From SMWD01 sp002729875 (GTDB lineage Bacteria > Pseudomonadota > Gammaproteobacteria > Steroidobacterales > GCA-2729495): 64,000 bases of DNA. Shown piece after piece: positions 1 to 7,755 of the stretch (position 1 is its first letter; each line of letters begins with the position of its first letter). The stretch lies in NCBI GenBank assembly GCA_036010905.1, contig DASCMH010000008.1, forward strand, positions 170,979-234,978, written 5' to 3'. The notes under the pieces were generated by a model. The model made no database searches. It was not told the DNA's origin and was given only the letters and a program-made list of their open reading frames with translations. A program made the translations under genes and the position numbers.

Positions 1-986
1 ATCGGCAGCGCCGTCAGCGAACCCGTCTGACCCGTTACCTCGCCATTCGTCAGCCGCTCGACTTCCTTCTCGTTGATCCGCGCGGCGCGCTCGAGAAGCC
101 GTGAATGCAGGTAGAAAACATCACCCGGATAGGCCTCACGTCCCGGCGGACGACGCAGCAACAGCGATACCTGGCGATAAGCCCAGGCCTGTTTAGTCAG
201 ATCATCATAAATAATCAGTGCATCTTCGCCACGATCACGGAAGTATTCGCCCATGGAGCAGCCTGAATAAGGGGCGATGTACTGCATGGCGGCCGATTCT
301 GAGGCACCGGCAGAGACGACAATCGTGTGCTCCATTGCACCGTGCTCTTCGAGCTTGTTCACTACGTTGACGACTGTCGAGGCCTTCTGGCCGATCGCAA
401 CGTAGACACATTTGATGCCGGTGCCTTTCTGGTTGATGATCGTATCGATTGCAACAGCGGTCTTACCGGTCTGGCGATCGCCGATGATCAGTTCACGCTG
501 GCCACGACCGATCGGCACCATCGAGTCGATTGATTTCAGACCGGTCTGCACCGGCTGATCGACCGACTGGCGCTCGATAACGCCGGGCGCAACCTTTTCG
601 ATCGGCGAATTTTCGCTGGCTGCAATCGGACCTTTACCGTCAATCGGCTCACCGAGCGAGTTAACCACACGACCGAGCAATTCCGGCCCGACCGGCACCT
701 CAAGAATGCGACCGGTCGTCTTGACCGTGTCACCTTCAGAAATATGTTTGTAGTCACCGAGCACAACGGCGCCGACCGAATCCTGTTCGAGGTTCAGCGC
801 AAGTCCGAACGTATCGCCGGGAAACTCGAGCATCTCCCCGTACTGGGAGGCACCCAGACCGTGGATGCGCGTAATGCCGTCCGTTACCGCAATCACGGTA
901 CCCACATCACGCGCCTCGGCGGTGCTGTCAAAGTCTTCGATGCGCTGTTTAATAAGTTCGCTAATTTCAGAGGCTTTGATGGCCAT
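1..986 (-). CDS. atpA: ATP synthase F1 subunit alpha (partial, C-terminus beyond window)
   Basis: Non-catalytic nucleotide-binding subunit of the F1 headpiece of F-type ATP synthase, on the cytoplasmic face of the membrane. Reading the minus strand from ATG at 986 gives an open frame of 328 codons to the window edge with no stop. The N-terminus reads MAIKASEISELIKQRIEDF, and the Walker A motif GDRQTGKT falls at residues 169-176, the same place as in E. coli AtpA. It starts 12 bases after the atpH stop and is the last visible gene of atpIBEFHA; atpG, atpD and atpC presumably follow outside. About 185 residues of the C-terminus are missing because of the edge, not because of a mutation. Confidence 0.97.
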   Translation of the reverse strand, partial: MAIKASEISELIKQRIEDFDSTAEARDVGTVIAVTDGITRIHGLGASQYGEMLEFPGDTFGLALNLEQDSVGAVVLGDYKHISEGDTVKTTGRILEVPVGPELLGRVVNSLGEPIDGKGPIAASENSPIEKVAPGVIERQSVDQPVQTGLKSIDSMVPIGRGQRELIIGDRQTGKTAVAIDTIINQKGTGIKCVYVAIGQKASTVVNVVNKLEEHGAMEHTIVVSAGASESAAMQYIAPYSGCSMGEYFRDRGEDALIIYDDLTKQAWAYRQVSLLLRRPPGREAYPGDVFYLHSRLLERAARINEKEVERLTNGEVTGQTGSLTALP

Positions 987-998
987 CTTTTGATTCCT

Positions 999-1550
999 CT
1001 AGTTCATCAGAACGCTGGACAGTTTTTCCAGACCGGTGCGTATTGATCCGTCAATGACGAGATCATCCGCCTTAAGGCGTGCGCCGCCGATCAGAGTTTC
1101 ATCCAACTTAAAGTGTAGATTTATGTCTCGATTAAAGCGTTTCTTTAACGCCTCGCTAATCTTTGCCTGTTGTGCATCATCAACCGGGGCCGCAGCTGTC
1201 AATACCACGTCTATGCTGTTCTCGACATTGGTCTTGAGCTTGTCGAACTGCCCGGCAATATCCGGCAAAACCGGCAACCGGTCATTCTCGGCCAGCAAGC
1301 TGAGCAGGTTCTTCACCCGACCCGCATCAACTGGCGTGGTAACCGCCTGCGTGCATACATCCGCGATAATGCCAACCACCAGCGCATCATCAGTGCCGGG
1401 GGCATCAATCATGGTTGCCAGCGCCGGGTCACTAACCGCTTGCCCGGCCACGTGCAGTGTCTGCGACCAGCCGGTGAGCTGCCCGGCGTCCCTGGCCAGT
1501 TCAAACGCCGCCTGTGCGTAAGGGCGCGCGATGCCTGAGTTCTCGGCCAT
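999..1550 (-). CDS. atpH: ATP synthase F1 subunit delta
   Basis: Stator subunit (OSCP homologue) that links the top of the F1 hexamer to the b subunits of F0. The product is 183 residues, the normal length. It begins MAENSGIARPYAQAAFELA, which is the typical conserved start of the family (ARPYAxAxFE), and ends with the conserved region containing GGARLKADDLVIDGSIR. It lies between atpF and atpA, starting 6 bases after the atpF stop, in the usual order. A fairly long plus-strand frame (1036-1521) overlaps it but is only a shadow. Confidence 0.96.
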   Translation of the reverse strand: MAENSGIARPYAQAAFELARDAGQLTGWSQTLHVAGQAVSDPALATMIDAPGTDDALVVGIIADVCTQAVTTPVDAGRVKNLLSLLAENDRLPVLPDIAGQFDKLKTNVENSIDVVLTAAAPVDDAQQAKISEALKKRFNRDINLHFKLDETLIGGARLKADDLVIDGSIRTGLEKLSSVLMN

Positions 1551-1556
1551 GCCCGT

Positions 1557-2027
1557 CTAGATCTCCTGCGCCAACTGGTCGAGCAGATCCTGATGGGTCG
1601 CAGCATTAATCTCGCGACTGATGATCTTCTCGGCACCGGCCACGGCTATCGCAGCTACCTGTCCCCGCAGTTCCTCGCGAGCCCGATTTACTTCCTGCTC
1701 AACCTCGGCACGTGCCGCGGCAAGAATACGTTCCCCTTCTCCATCCGCTGCTGTACGGGCTTCCTCGACGATACCGCCGGCCCGGGTATTTGCCTGATCA
1801 ATGATCTCCCGCGCCTGTCCGCGTGCCTCATCGAGTAATTTTGTTTTCTCGACCGCAGCCAGTTCCAGCGACCGGGAACCTTTCTCGGCAGCCGCAAGAC
1901 CCTCAGAAATTTCATTCTGACGCTCCTCGATCATGCCCATCAAGGGTGGCCATACAAACTTCATGCAGAACCAGACAAACACGATCATCGCAATCGTCTG
2001 GCCGATTAGTGTGGCATTCAGATCCAC
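1557..2027 (-). CDS. atpF: ATP synthase F0 subunit b
   Basis: Peripheral stalk subunit of F0. The product has 156 residues: one N-terminal membrane segment (about residues 8-28, MIVFVWFCMKFVWPPL) followed by a long charged helix rich in E, A, R and K that forms the dimeric stator. The length matches E. coli AtpF (156). It sits between atpE (89-base spacer) and atpH in the conserved operon order. Only one b-type gene is present, so this is not the b/b-prime arrangement of phototrophs. Confidence 0.96.
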   Translation of the reverse strand: MDLNATLIGQTIAMIVFVWFCMKFVWPPLMGMIEERQNEISEGLAAAEKGSRSLELAAVEKTKLLDEARGQAREIIDQANTRAGGIVEEARTAADGEGERILAAARAEVEQEVNRAREELRGQVAAIAVAGAEKIISREINAATHQDLLDQLAQEI

Positions 2028-2115
2028 CTGGCTTCTCCTGAATTAAGTTTCGCTAAAGTTAAGTGATTCGCCCAACGGTTAACCCTTACCAGGTCAACCA
2101 GGAGACGAACCAAAC

Positions 2116-2385
2116 TTAGCCGCCGACAGCTGCCTGAAACTGGCCAACAAACGGATTAGCAAAGGCAAAGAACAACGCAATACCAACGCCGATCATCGCT
2201 ACCGCATCAAGCAGCGCAACAACCAGAAACATCTTGGTTTGCAACATGTTGGCCAGTTCCGGCTGACGTGCACAACCTTCCAGGAAACGGCCGCCCAGCA
2301 AACCCATGCCAATGCCGACACCCAGTGCGCCCAAACCAATCAAAAGTGCGACAGCAATCGCGGTTAATCCAATTACAGTTCCCAT
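2116..2385 (-). CDS. atpE: ATP synthase F0 subunit c
   Basis: Proteolipid of the rotating c-ring. The 89-residue product has two membrane helices joined by the polar loop ARQPE (residues 39-43). The ion-carrying carboxylate is Asp60 in the second helix (ALLDAVAMIG). Residue 60 is Asp, and the Gln/Glu-Ser pattern of sodium-binding c subunits is not seen, so proton coupling is the likely mode (inference from motif). The 39-base gap to atpB and the ring subunit's own good ribosome site (GGAGCAAG just upstream) fit the high expression this gene needs. Confidence 0.97.
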   Translation of the reverse strand: MGTVIGLTAIAVALLIGLGALGVGIGMGLLGGRFLEGCARQPELANMLQTKMFLVVALLDAVAMIGVGIALFFAFANPFVGQFQAAVGG

Positions 2386-2424
2386 TACTTGCTCCTACAA
2401 AGCATTTGGAGATTAAAAAATAAG

Positions 2425-3267
2425 TTAGTGAGCCTCGTGAGCCTGACTCAGATATACGATTGTCAGCATCATGAAGATATAAGCCTGCAGAGTGACAATC
2501 AGAATGTGAAATACGGCCCAACCGAAATGGAGGGGCAGTTGTAAAAAACCGAGCAACGCGATGAGGATAAACATCAACTCACCGGCATACATATTGCCGA
2601 ACAATCGCAACGACAGTGACAACGGCTTGGCCAGCAGCGCAACGGTTTCAAGAATAAAATTAAAGGCGCAAACCAACGGCCAGAATATTTTTGGCACGCC
2701 AAGATCCTTGGGGTTCAAAGGGTTCATCATCAGTTCGCCGATGACAAAACCACCAATACCCTTGATTTTGAATGAATAGAAAAGAATCAGGACAAATACC
2801 GACAATGACATTGCAAAGGTAATGTTCGGATCGGTGGTCGGCACAACCTTGAGGTACTCGACACCTGCCGCGTGAGCAACAAATGGCAACCAGTCGACCG
2901 GGATCAGATCCATGAGATTCATCATGAACACCCAGGTTACGATCGTCAGCGCGAGCGGCGCGATCATTGCGTTCTTGCCGTGGAACGTACCTTTGACACT
3001 GCTATCGACGAAATCAATAACGATTTCGACAAAAGCCTGCAGCTTGCCGGGTTTGCCGGTCGTTGCGGTCTTGACTACCCTGCTGAAAATGAAGGCCAGG
3101 AACAAGGCGAGTACCACCGAGAAAATCATCGAATCGACGTTGATCGCCCAGAAGTTTCCGGAACAATGGTTCCAGATCCATTCGCCTGAATCGTCTTTAC
3201 ACACCTGCAAATTCTTCAGGTGATGCTGAATATATTGGGCGGAAGTTTGTGCGCCTTCTGATGCCAT
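2425..3267 (-). CDS. atpB: ATP synthase F0 subunit a
   Basis: Membrane subunit that forms the proton half-channels next to the c-ring. 280 residues with five to six hydrophobic segments. The essential arginine is Arg221 in the stretch SLSLRLFGNMYAGE, with the conserved Glu230 following; the C-terminal helix ends with IVYLSQAHEAH. An N-terminal extension containing several cysteines (Cys23, Cys35) precedes the first helix. Located second in the atp operon after atpI, 56 bases downstream of it. Confidence 0.97.
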   Translation of the reverse strand: MASEGAQTSAQYIQHHLKNLQVCKDDSGEWIWNHCSGNFWAINVDSMIFSVVLALFLAFIFSRVVKTATTGKPGKLQAFVEIVIDFVDSSVKGTFHGKNAMIAPLALTIVTWVFMMNLMDLIPVDWLPFVAHAAGVEYLKVVPTTDPNITFAMSLSVFVLILFYSFKIKGIGGFVIGELMMNPLNPKDLGVPKIFWPLVCAFNFILETVALLAKPLSLSLRLFGNMYAGELMFILIALLGFLQLPLHFGWAVFHILIVTLQAYIFMMLTIVYLSQAHEAH

Positions 3268-3323
3268 GCTTCGCAGTCTTTGTCTGATCTACAATCAGAT
3301 CGTAGTAAGTTAATTCGTCTTAA

Positions 3324-3704
3324 TCACTCAACGGACAACCCTGTTTTCAGGGCGATCCAGTAAACACTGTAAATCGCGATGTAGCCGATCATGAACGGCA
3401 GCATCTCGACACTCAGTACCCGTATCGCGGCAATCATCAGTGCTACCGTCAGCACGATCTTCACCGCCTCGCCAACATAAACACCGCGCATGAACCCTGC
3501 CGGATCCGCACCGGCGTTCACGCGGAACATGCGCAACGCCTGGTACAAACCAGCGACAATCCCGATGCTCCCGCCGGCTAAAGCGGATACTGCGGCGGAC
3601 AAACCACCGAGCCAAAACGCACCCGCTGCAACAATGCCGGTCAACAGGACCTGCCAGCCGGCAAGTCTGAATGCGGCTCTTTGCAGCATAAGATTGATTA
3701 CCAA
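3324..3704 (-). CDS. atpI: ATP synthase assembly/accessory protein I
   Basis: Small membrane protein of 126 residues with four predicted hydrophobic segments, in the position of atpI as first gene of the atp operon. AtpI proteins help c-ring assembly and are dispensable in E. coli; sequence conservation in this family is low, so the call rests mostly on length, membrane profile and position. A longer frame at 3328-3810 in another register is not coding. The 257-base spacer between this gene and parB should hold the atp promoter, but no convincing promoter elements were picked out. Confidence 0.85.
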   Translation of the reverse strand: MVINLMLQRAAFRLAGWQVLLTGIVAAGAFWLGGLSAAVSALAGGSIGIVAGLYQALRMFRVNAGADPAGFMRGVYVGEAVKIVLTVALMIAAIRVLSVEMLPFMIGYIAIYSVYWIALKTGLSVE

Positions 3705-3961
3705 TACCCTGCCATGGGGCCTTTAACTTATATGCTCCATTACGATCAGGGACGCGGGTACAAAAAAAAACCACTTCATACGCCGTCTCGGTGGCGATGG
3801 GTGGCAACACATCCGACCTATCCGTCGGTTAGCCCGCGTATTTTACGGATCAGGCTGGCATGGTTCAAGGGGGTACGGGCATGAAAAATGCCGCTGGAAT
3901 GACTTACCCGACGATTTTAATGCGCATCACGGCCACAGCATGCTCTCGGTTCGCCCGGCAG

Positions 3962-4879
3962 CTACTTGATATGCTGCAGAATCCCTTCAAGTTCATCGAG
4001 ACTGTTGTAGGTCACCACGACTTTGCCGTTACCCTTCGTCGCCCGATGCCGGATCGAGACCTGCGCGCCCAGGCGCCCCGACAACTCGTCCTGTAAATGG
4101 CGAATATTCGGATCGACAGGGGATCGCGCCGTCCCGGCCGCGCTGCCATCACCCGCCAGGGTCTTTTTTACCAGTGCCTCGGTGGCCCGAACCGATAGCC
4201 CCTGCCGGGCAATCCGCGCCGCGAATTCCGCCTGAACGGCCGGCGTGGTAATCGACAACAACGCCCGGGCATGGCCCATATCCAGTGTCCTGGCCTGAAC
4301 CAGTGCTTTGGCTTCGCTGCCCAGATCCAGCAAACGCAACAGGTTGCTGACGGCCGTTCGTGACCGGCCGATAGCATCGGCAGCCTGCTGATGCGTTAGT
4401 TCGAACTCATCGATCAGGCGACGTAAAGACTGTGATTCTTCAAGCGGCGTCAGGTTCTCACGCTGAATATTCTCAATCAGTGCAACGGCTATCGCGGCAG
4501 AATCCGGCATCTCCTTGACGATTGCCGGTATCTCACCAAGCCCCGCCAATTGCGCCGCACGCCAACGTCGTTCTCCGGCGACGATCTCATACCGCCGGGC
4601 TCCGGATACATCCCTGGCCACCAGCGGCCGCACGATGATGGGCTGAATAAGACCCTGTGCCCGAATCGAGTCGGCCAGTTCTTCAAGTGCATCCTGATCC
4701 ATTGCCTGGCGCGGCTGGTAGGTTCCGCGGCGCAGCAAATCTATCGCGATCATTTTCAGACCGTCACCCGAGGAGGATAATCGCTGCTCCTCGCCTACCT
4801 CCACCGGAGGCGGCGAAATATCGACATCACCCAACAGGGCTTCCAGCCCCCGTCCGAGACCTGTTCTTTTCACGCTCAT
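3962..4879 (-). CDS. parB: Chromosome partitioning protein ParB (parS-binding CTPase)
   Basis: Centromere-binding protein of the chromosomal ParABS system: it loads at parS sites, spreads as a CTP-dependent clamp and brings in SMC and ParA. 305 residues starting MSVKRTGLGRGLEALLGD, the hallmark N-terminus that contacts ParA. The CTP-binding GERRWRAA motif is at about residues 101-108, and a helix-turn-helix (around residues 160-195, LTHQQAADAIGRSRTAVSNLLRLL as the core) follows. The C-terminal dimerisation domain ends the protein. Two parS-like sites lie in recF at about 28 kb. The gene is 178 bases downstream of parA, an unusually large gap for this pair. Confidence 0.96.
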   Translation of the reverse strand: MSVKRTGLGRGLEALLGDVDISPPPVEVGEEQRLSSSGDGLKMIAIDLLRRGTYQPRQAMDQDALEELADSIRAQGLIQPIIVRPLVARDVSGARRYEIVAGERRWRAAQLAGLGEIPAIVKEMPDSAAIAVALIENIQRENLTPLEESQSLRRLIDEFELTHQQAADAIGRSRTAVSNLLRLLDLGSEAKALVQARTLDMGHARALLSITTPAVQAEFAARIARQGLSVRATEALVKKTLAGDGSAAGTARSPVDPNIRHLQDELSGRLGAQVSIRHRATKGNGKVVVTYNSLDELEGILQHIK

Positions 4880-4949
4880 TGATAACTCCGCATCATGACT
4901 GCGAATTCTAGCCTGAAAATCAGAGTCAGACCCACCACTTGCCGATAAA

Positions 4950-4986
4950 CCTCAGTATCTGAGGGTAAAAACCATTTTTTAATGGT
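4950..4986. promoter_or_regulatory. Two adjacent short hairpins in the parA-parB spacer
   Basis: CCTCAG-TAT-CTGAGG (4950-4964) and ACCATT-TTTT-AATGGT (4971-4986) are perfect inverted repeats in the 178-base gap between parA and parB. On the minus-strand transcript they come after parA and before parB, so they could attenuate transcription or affect parB translation. Function is inferred only; neither is followed by a long U-tract on the minus strand. Confidence 0.35.
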
Positions 4987-5057
4987 CATTTCAGCCGCGC
5001 GCGCAAGCGGAGAGAGATTGGCCGTCTATTGGTTGGCGGTGAGTCCGGCACCGGGTA

Positions 5058-5846
5058 TCAGGCCACACCGATTTCACGCCCGCCTGCTTCCTGTGCAATA
5101 ACCGCTTCAGCCAGGGCCTGGTAGGCCTTGGCGCCAGATGAGCCCCGATCATGATGTAACGCCACCAGGCCGAAGCTGGGCGCTTCAGCTAGTCGCACGT
5201 TACGCGGAATGACGGTGGCATATACCTTGTCACCAAAGTGTTTAAGCAGCTGGTCTGACACTTCTCTGGCCAGCTTGTTGCGCGAATCAAACATGGTGCG
5301 CAACAGGCCCTTAATACTCAGCACATGATTGACGGTGTTGCGCACTTGCTTCACGGTTTCGAGCAATGATGACAGTCCCTCCAGCGCATAATATTCACAC
5401 TGGATCGGGATCAGCACGCTATTTGCCGCCGTCAGCGCATTAAGCGTCAACATATTGATAGTCGGCGGACAATCGATCAACAGGTAATCAAACAGATTGC
5501 GAACCGGTTCAAGCATGCCGCGCAATTTTTGTTCCCGGCCAATCTCCTGCAACAACCGAACCTCCGCAACCGTCAGATCCGAATTAGCCGGTAGCAGGGA
5601 AAATGCTCCTTTTTGCACGACCTGGATGACATCCATCGCCGGTGCTTCACCGAGAATAACATTGCAGGTAGACAGCTCGAGGGATCCCTTGTCAACGCCA
5701 CAGCCGGTGGTCGCATTACCCTGCGGATCAAGATCAACTACCAGGACCCGCCGCTGCAAGGTCGCCAAAGACGCGGCAAGATTGATGCAGGTCGTGGTCT
5801 TGCCAACCCCGCCCTTTTGGTTTGCTACTGCAATGATTTCGCCCAT
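5058..5846 (-). CDS. parA: Chromosome partitioning ATPase ParA (Soj)
   Basis: Deviant Walker-type ATPase that binds DNA nonspecifically as an ATP dimer and moves ParB-parS complexes to segregate origins. 262 residues; the N-terminus carries the deviant Walker A motif KGGVGKTT with the signature lysine (KGGxGKT, residues 10-17). The Walker B-like stretch LLIDCPP is near residue 123. The gene follows rsmG by 26 bases, the standard rsmG-parA-parB order of gammaproteobacterial origins, and precedes parB with a 178-base spacer. Confidence 0.96.
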   Translation of the reverse strand: MGEIIAVANQKGGVGKTTTCINLAASLATLQRRVLVVDLDPQGNATTGCGVDKGSLELSTCNVILGEAPAMDVIQVVQKGAFSLLPANSDLTVAEVRLLQEIGREQKLRGMLEPVRNLFDYLLIDCPPTINMLTLNALTAANSVLIPIQCEYYALEGLSSLLETVKQVRNTVNHVLSIKGLLRTMFDSRNKLAREVSDQLLKHFGDKVYATVIPRNVRLAEAPSFGLVALHHDRGSSGAKAYQALAEAVIAQEAGGREIGVA

Positions 5847-5872
5847 GTTATTCGTTCCTTGGCCAGACCCTT

Positions 5873-6514
5873 TCAGGCGTGGCGTCGCATGACTACCATG
5901 TGCCGCTCACCGGCAAGACCGGGGACTTCAAGCCGGGCTACCTCGACCAGTTCCCACCTACTCGACACAGTTGCCAATTCGTCATCCGGATAGCCCCCCT
6001 TCATCGCCAACAGACAGCCCCCGGGTGCCACCAGGCTCCCGCAACGACTTACAAACACGCTCAGTGATGAAAAAGCACGGCTGATGACCACATCATAAAG
6101 GTCCACGGGCGCAAATGCTTCTACACGAAGATGCTCAACAAGAACGTTGGTAAGCGCCAGTTCGCCGAGCACATGCCTGACAAAACGGACCTTTTTACCT
6201 CCCGAATCGAGCAGCGTGAAGTGTCGTTGCGGCTCGACAAGCGCCAACGGCAAGCCGGGAAACCCGGCGCCGGTACCCACATCAAGAACCGCCGCACCGG
6301 TCAGAAACGGCCGCGCACTCAATGAATCGAGTATGTGGCGCACTACCATCTCTTGTGGATCACGGACTGCGGTCAGGTTAAACGCCCGGTTCCATTTGAC
6401 CAATAGCCGTAACAGCCGAGCGAACTGTTGCACAAGTTCCGGCTCCGTTGCGATCTGCATCGTTGCCAGGCCCGTTTGCAAAAGAGCCTGCAGATCTTTT
6501 TCTGGCGCTGACAT
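5873..6514 (-). CDS. rsmG: 16S rRNA (guanine527-N7)-methyltransferase
   Basis: S-adenosylmethionine-dependent methyltransferase modifying G527 of 16S rRNA (formerly gidB). 213 residues. The SAM-binding motif I is DVGTGAGFPGLPLAL around residues 97-111, preceded by the conserved FNLTAVRDPQEMVVRHILDS segment. In many gammaproteobacteria rsmG directly follows mnmG; here an AcuI-like gene and a peptide transporter operon (6.6-13.1 kb) separate the two, pointing to insertion or rearrangement. Confidence 0.96.
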   Translation of the reverse strand: MSAPEKDLQALLQTGLATMQIATEPELVQQFARLLRLLVKWNRAFNLTAVRDPQEMVVRHILDSLSARPFLTGAAVLDVGTGAGFPGLPLALVEPQRHFTLLDSGGKKVRFVRHVLGELALTNVLVEHLRVEAFAPVDLYDVVISRAFSSLSVFVSRCGSLVAPGGCLLAMKGGYPDDELATVSSRWELVEVARLEVPGLAGERHMVVMRRHA

Positions 6515-6583
6515 GCTGACAAGCTACCCGGAATGGGTACTGATTGACAATACAGTAGCCCGGTCGAGTGTTGAAAAATTCTG

Positions 6584-7609
6584 CTAGGACAGGCGGACGA
6601 TCGTACGGCCCATGACCGTGCCGTCGATATAATCCGTAAAATAACCGCTCAGATCAGCAAGTTCGATCTCACGATTTATGATCCCGTCAAGATGAACCGG
6701 AGCCAGGTCGCCGGCCACCCGGTTCCAGACAGCGATACGCAACTCCCTGGGCACTTCGACAGAATTTATGCCAAGCAGGTTGATGCCCCGCAAGATAAAA
6801 GGCATGACCGTGGTCGACAAATCGATACCCGCCACCAGCCCGATACTGGCAATGTTTCCGTTCGGTCTGGTGGTCCGCGTAAACCAGGCGAGGATATCGC
6901 CGCCAAGGCTATCGACCGCACCACCCCAGATAGTTTTTTCCAGCGGCCGTTCACCGAGTTCCAGTGTTTTGATATTAACTACCTCGGTCGCGCCAAGGCT
7001 CTTGAGATACTCAGTAGCTGTCGTTTTACTCGTCAGGGCCGTAACGTCGTAACCGCGTTGACTCAGCATATCGATCGCCACGCTGCCGACCCCGCCGGTC
7101 GCGCCGTTAACGGCAATCGGCCCATGCTCCGGCAACTGGCCGTTTTGCTCCATCCGGTGTATGGCCAGTGCCGCCGTGAATCCGGCCGTACCAAGCCCCA
7201 TGGCCATCCGGGCATCGAGCCCTGCCGGCATCGGTGTCGTCCAATCGCCCGGCACGCGAACATATTCGGCAAAACCGCCGTCATGTGTTTCACTTAACCC
7301 GCAGCCGTTGACGATGACTTCATCACCAACAGCGATACGTGGATCACCCGATGAAACAACCGTACCGACAACATCGACACCGCCAACGAGCGGAAAGCGC
7401 CGCAGTATTCGCCCGGCGCCGGTGGCCGCCAGAGCATCTTTGTAATTAATACTCGAGTAAGCACCACGAATGATGACATCACCATCACTCAGATCGTCAA
7501 GGGTGATCTCTTCCAGCCGTGCCTCTACGTGGCGACCGTCTTCAGAATGAATGCGAAATGCTTTGAAAGGGTTATTAATGGCGCTGCACCAGTCCTGACC
7601 GAGCTGCAT
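6584..7609 (-). CDS. YhdH/YhfP-family NAD(P)H-dependent oxidoreductase (acrylyl-CoA reductase AcuI-like)
   Basis: Zinc-free medium-chain dehydrogenase/reductase of the YhdH/YhfP/AcuI group. 341 residues: GroES-like N-terminal domain with YSSINYKDALAATGAG around residues 51-66, then a Rossmann domain with VNGATGGVGSVAID (about 168-181). AcuI members reduce acryloyl-CoA to propionyl-CoA with NADPH, for example in DMSP or 3-hydroxypropionate metabolism; others reduce generic enones or quinones, so the substrate is not fixed by sequence alone. It stands alone between the peptide transporter operon and rsmG (147 and 69 bases), same strand. Confidence 0.88.
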   Translation of the reverse strand: MQLGQDWCSAINNPFKAFRIHSEDGRHVEARLEEITLDDLSDGDVIIRGAYSSINYKDALAATGAGRILRRFPLVGGVDVVGTVVSSGDPRIAVGDEVIVNGCGLSETHDGGFAEYVRVPGDWTTPMPAGLDARMAMGLGTAGFTAALAIHRMEQNGQLPEHGPIAVNGATGGVGSVAIDMLSQRGYDVTALTSKTTATEYLKSLGATEVVNIKTLELGERPLEKTIWGGAVDSLGGDILAWFTRTTRPNGNIASIGLVAGIDLSTTVMPFILRGINLLGINSVEVPRELRIAVWNRVAGDLAPVHLDGIINREIELADLSGYFTDYIDGTVMGRTIVRLS

Positions 7610-7755
7610 AATATGCGGTCAGGTTCTTCATATGTTCTGTGGAAAGATTGTTGGCCTGGCTGAAAAAAAACCAACCGACAAGCTGATAAAAATAAGCATA
7701 GGGTTCTGGTTACTACATCGATACCGTCCCAAACGAATCCCTATGTTATACGTAA

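Noticed and set aside
1036..1521. 161-codon plus-strand frame inside atpH
   Set aside because: Antisense shadow of a well-conserved ATP synthase gene; no family features.
6692..7297. 201-codon plus-strand frame over the AcuI-like gene
   Set aside because: Shadow of a recognisable medium-chain dehydrogenase; low-complexity arginine-rich translation.
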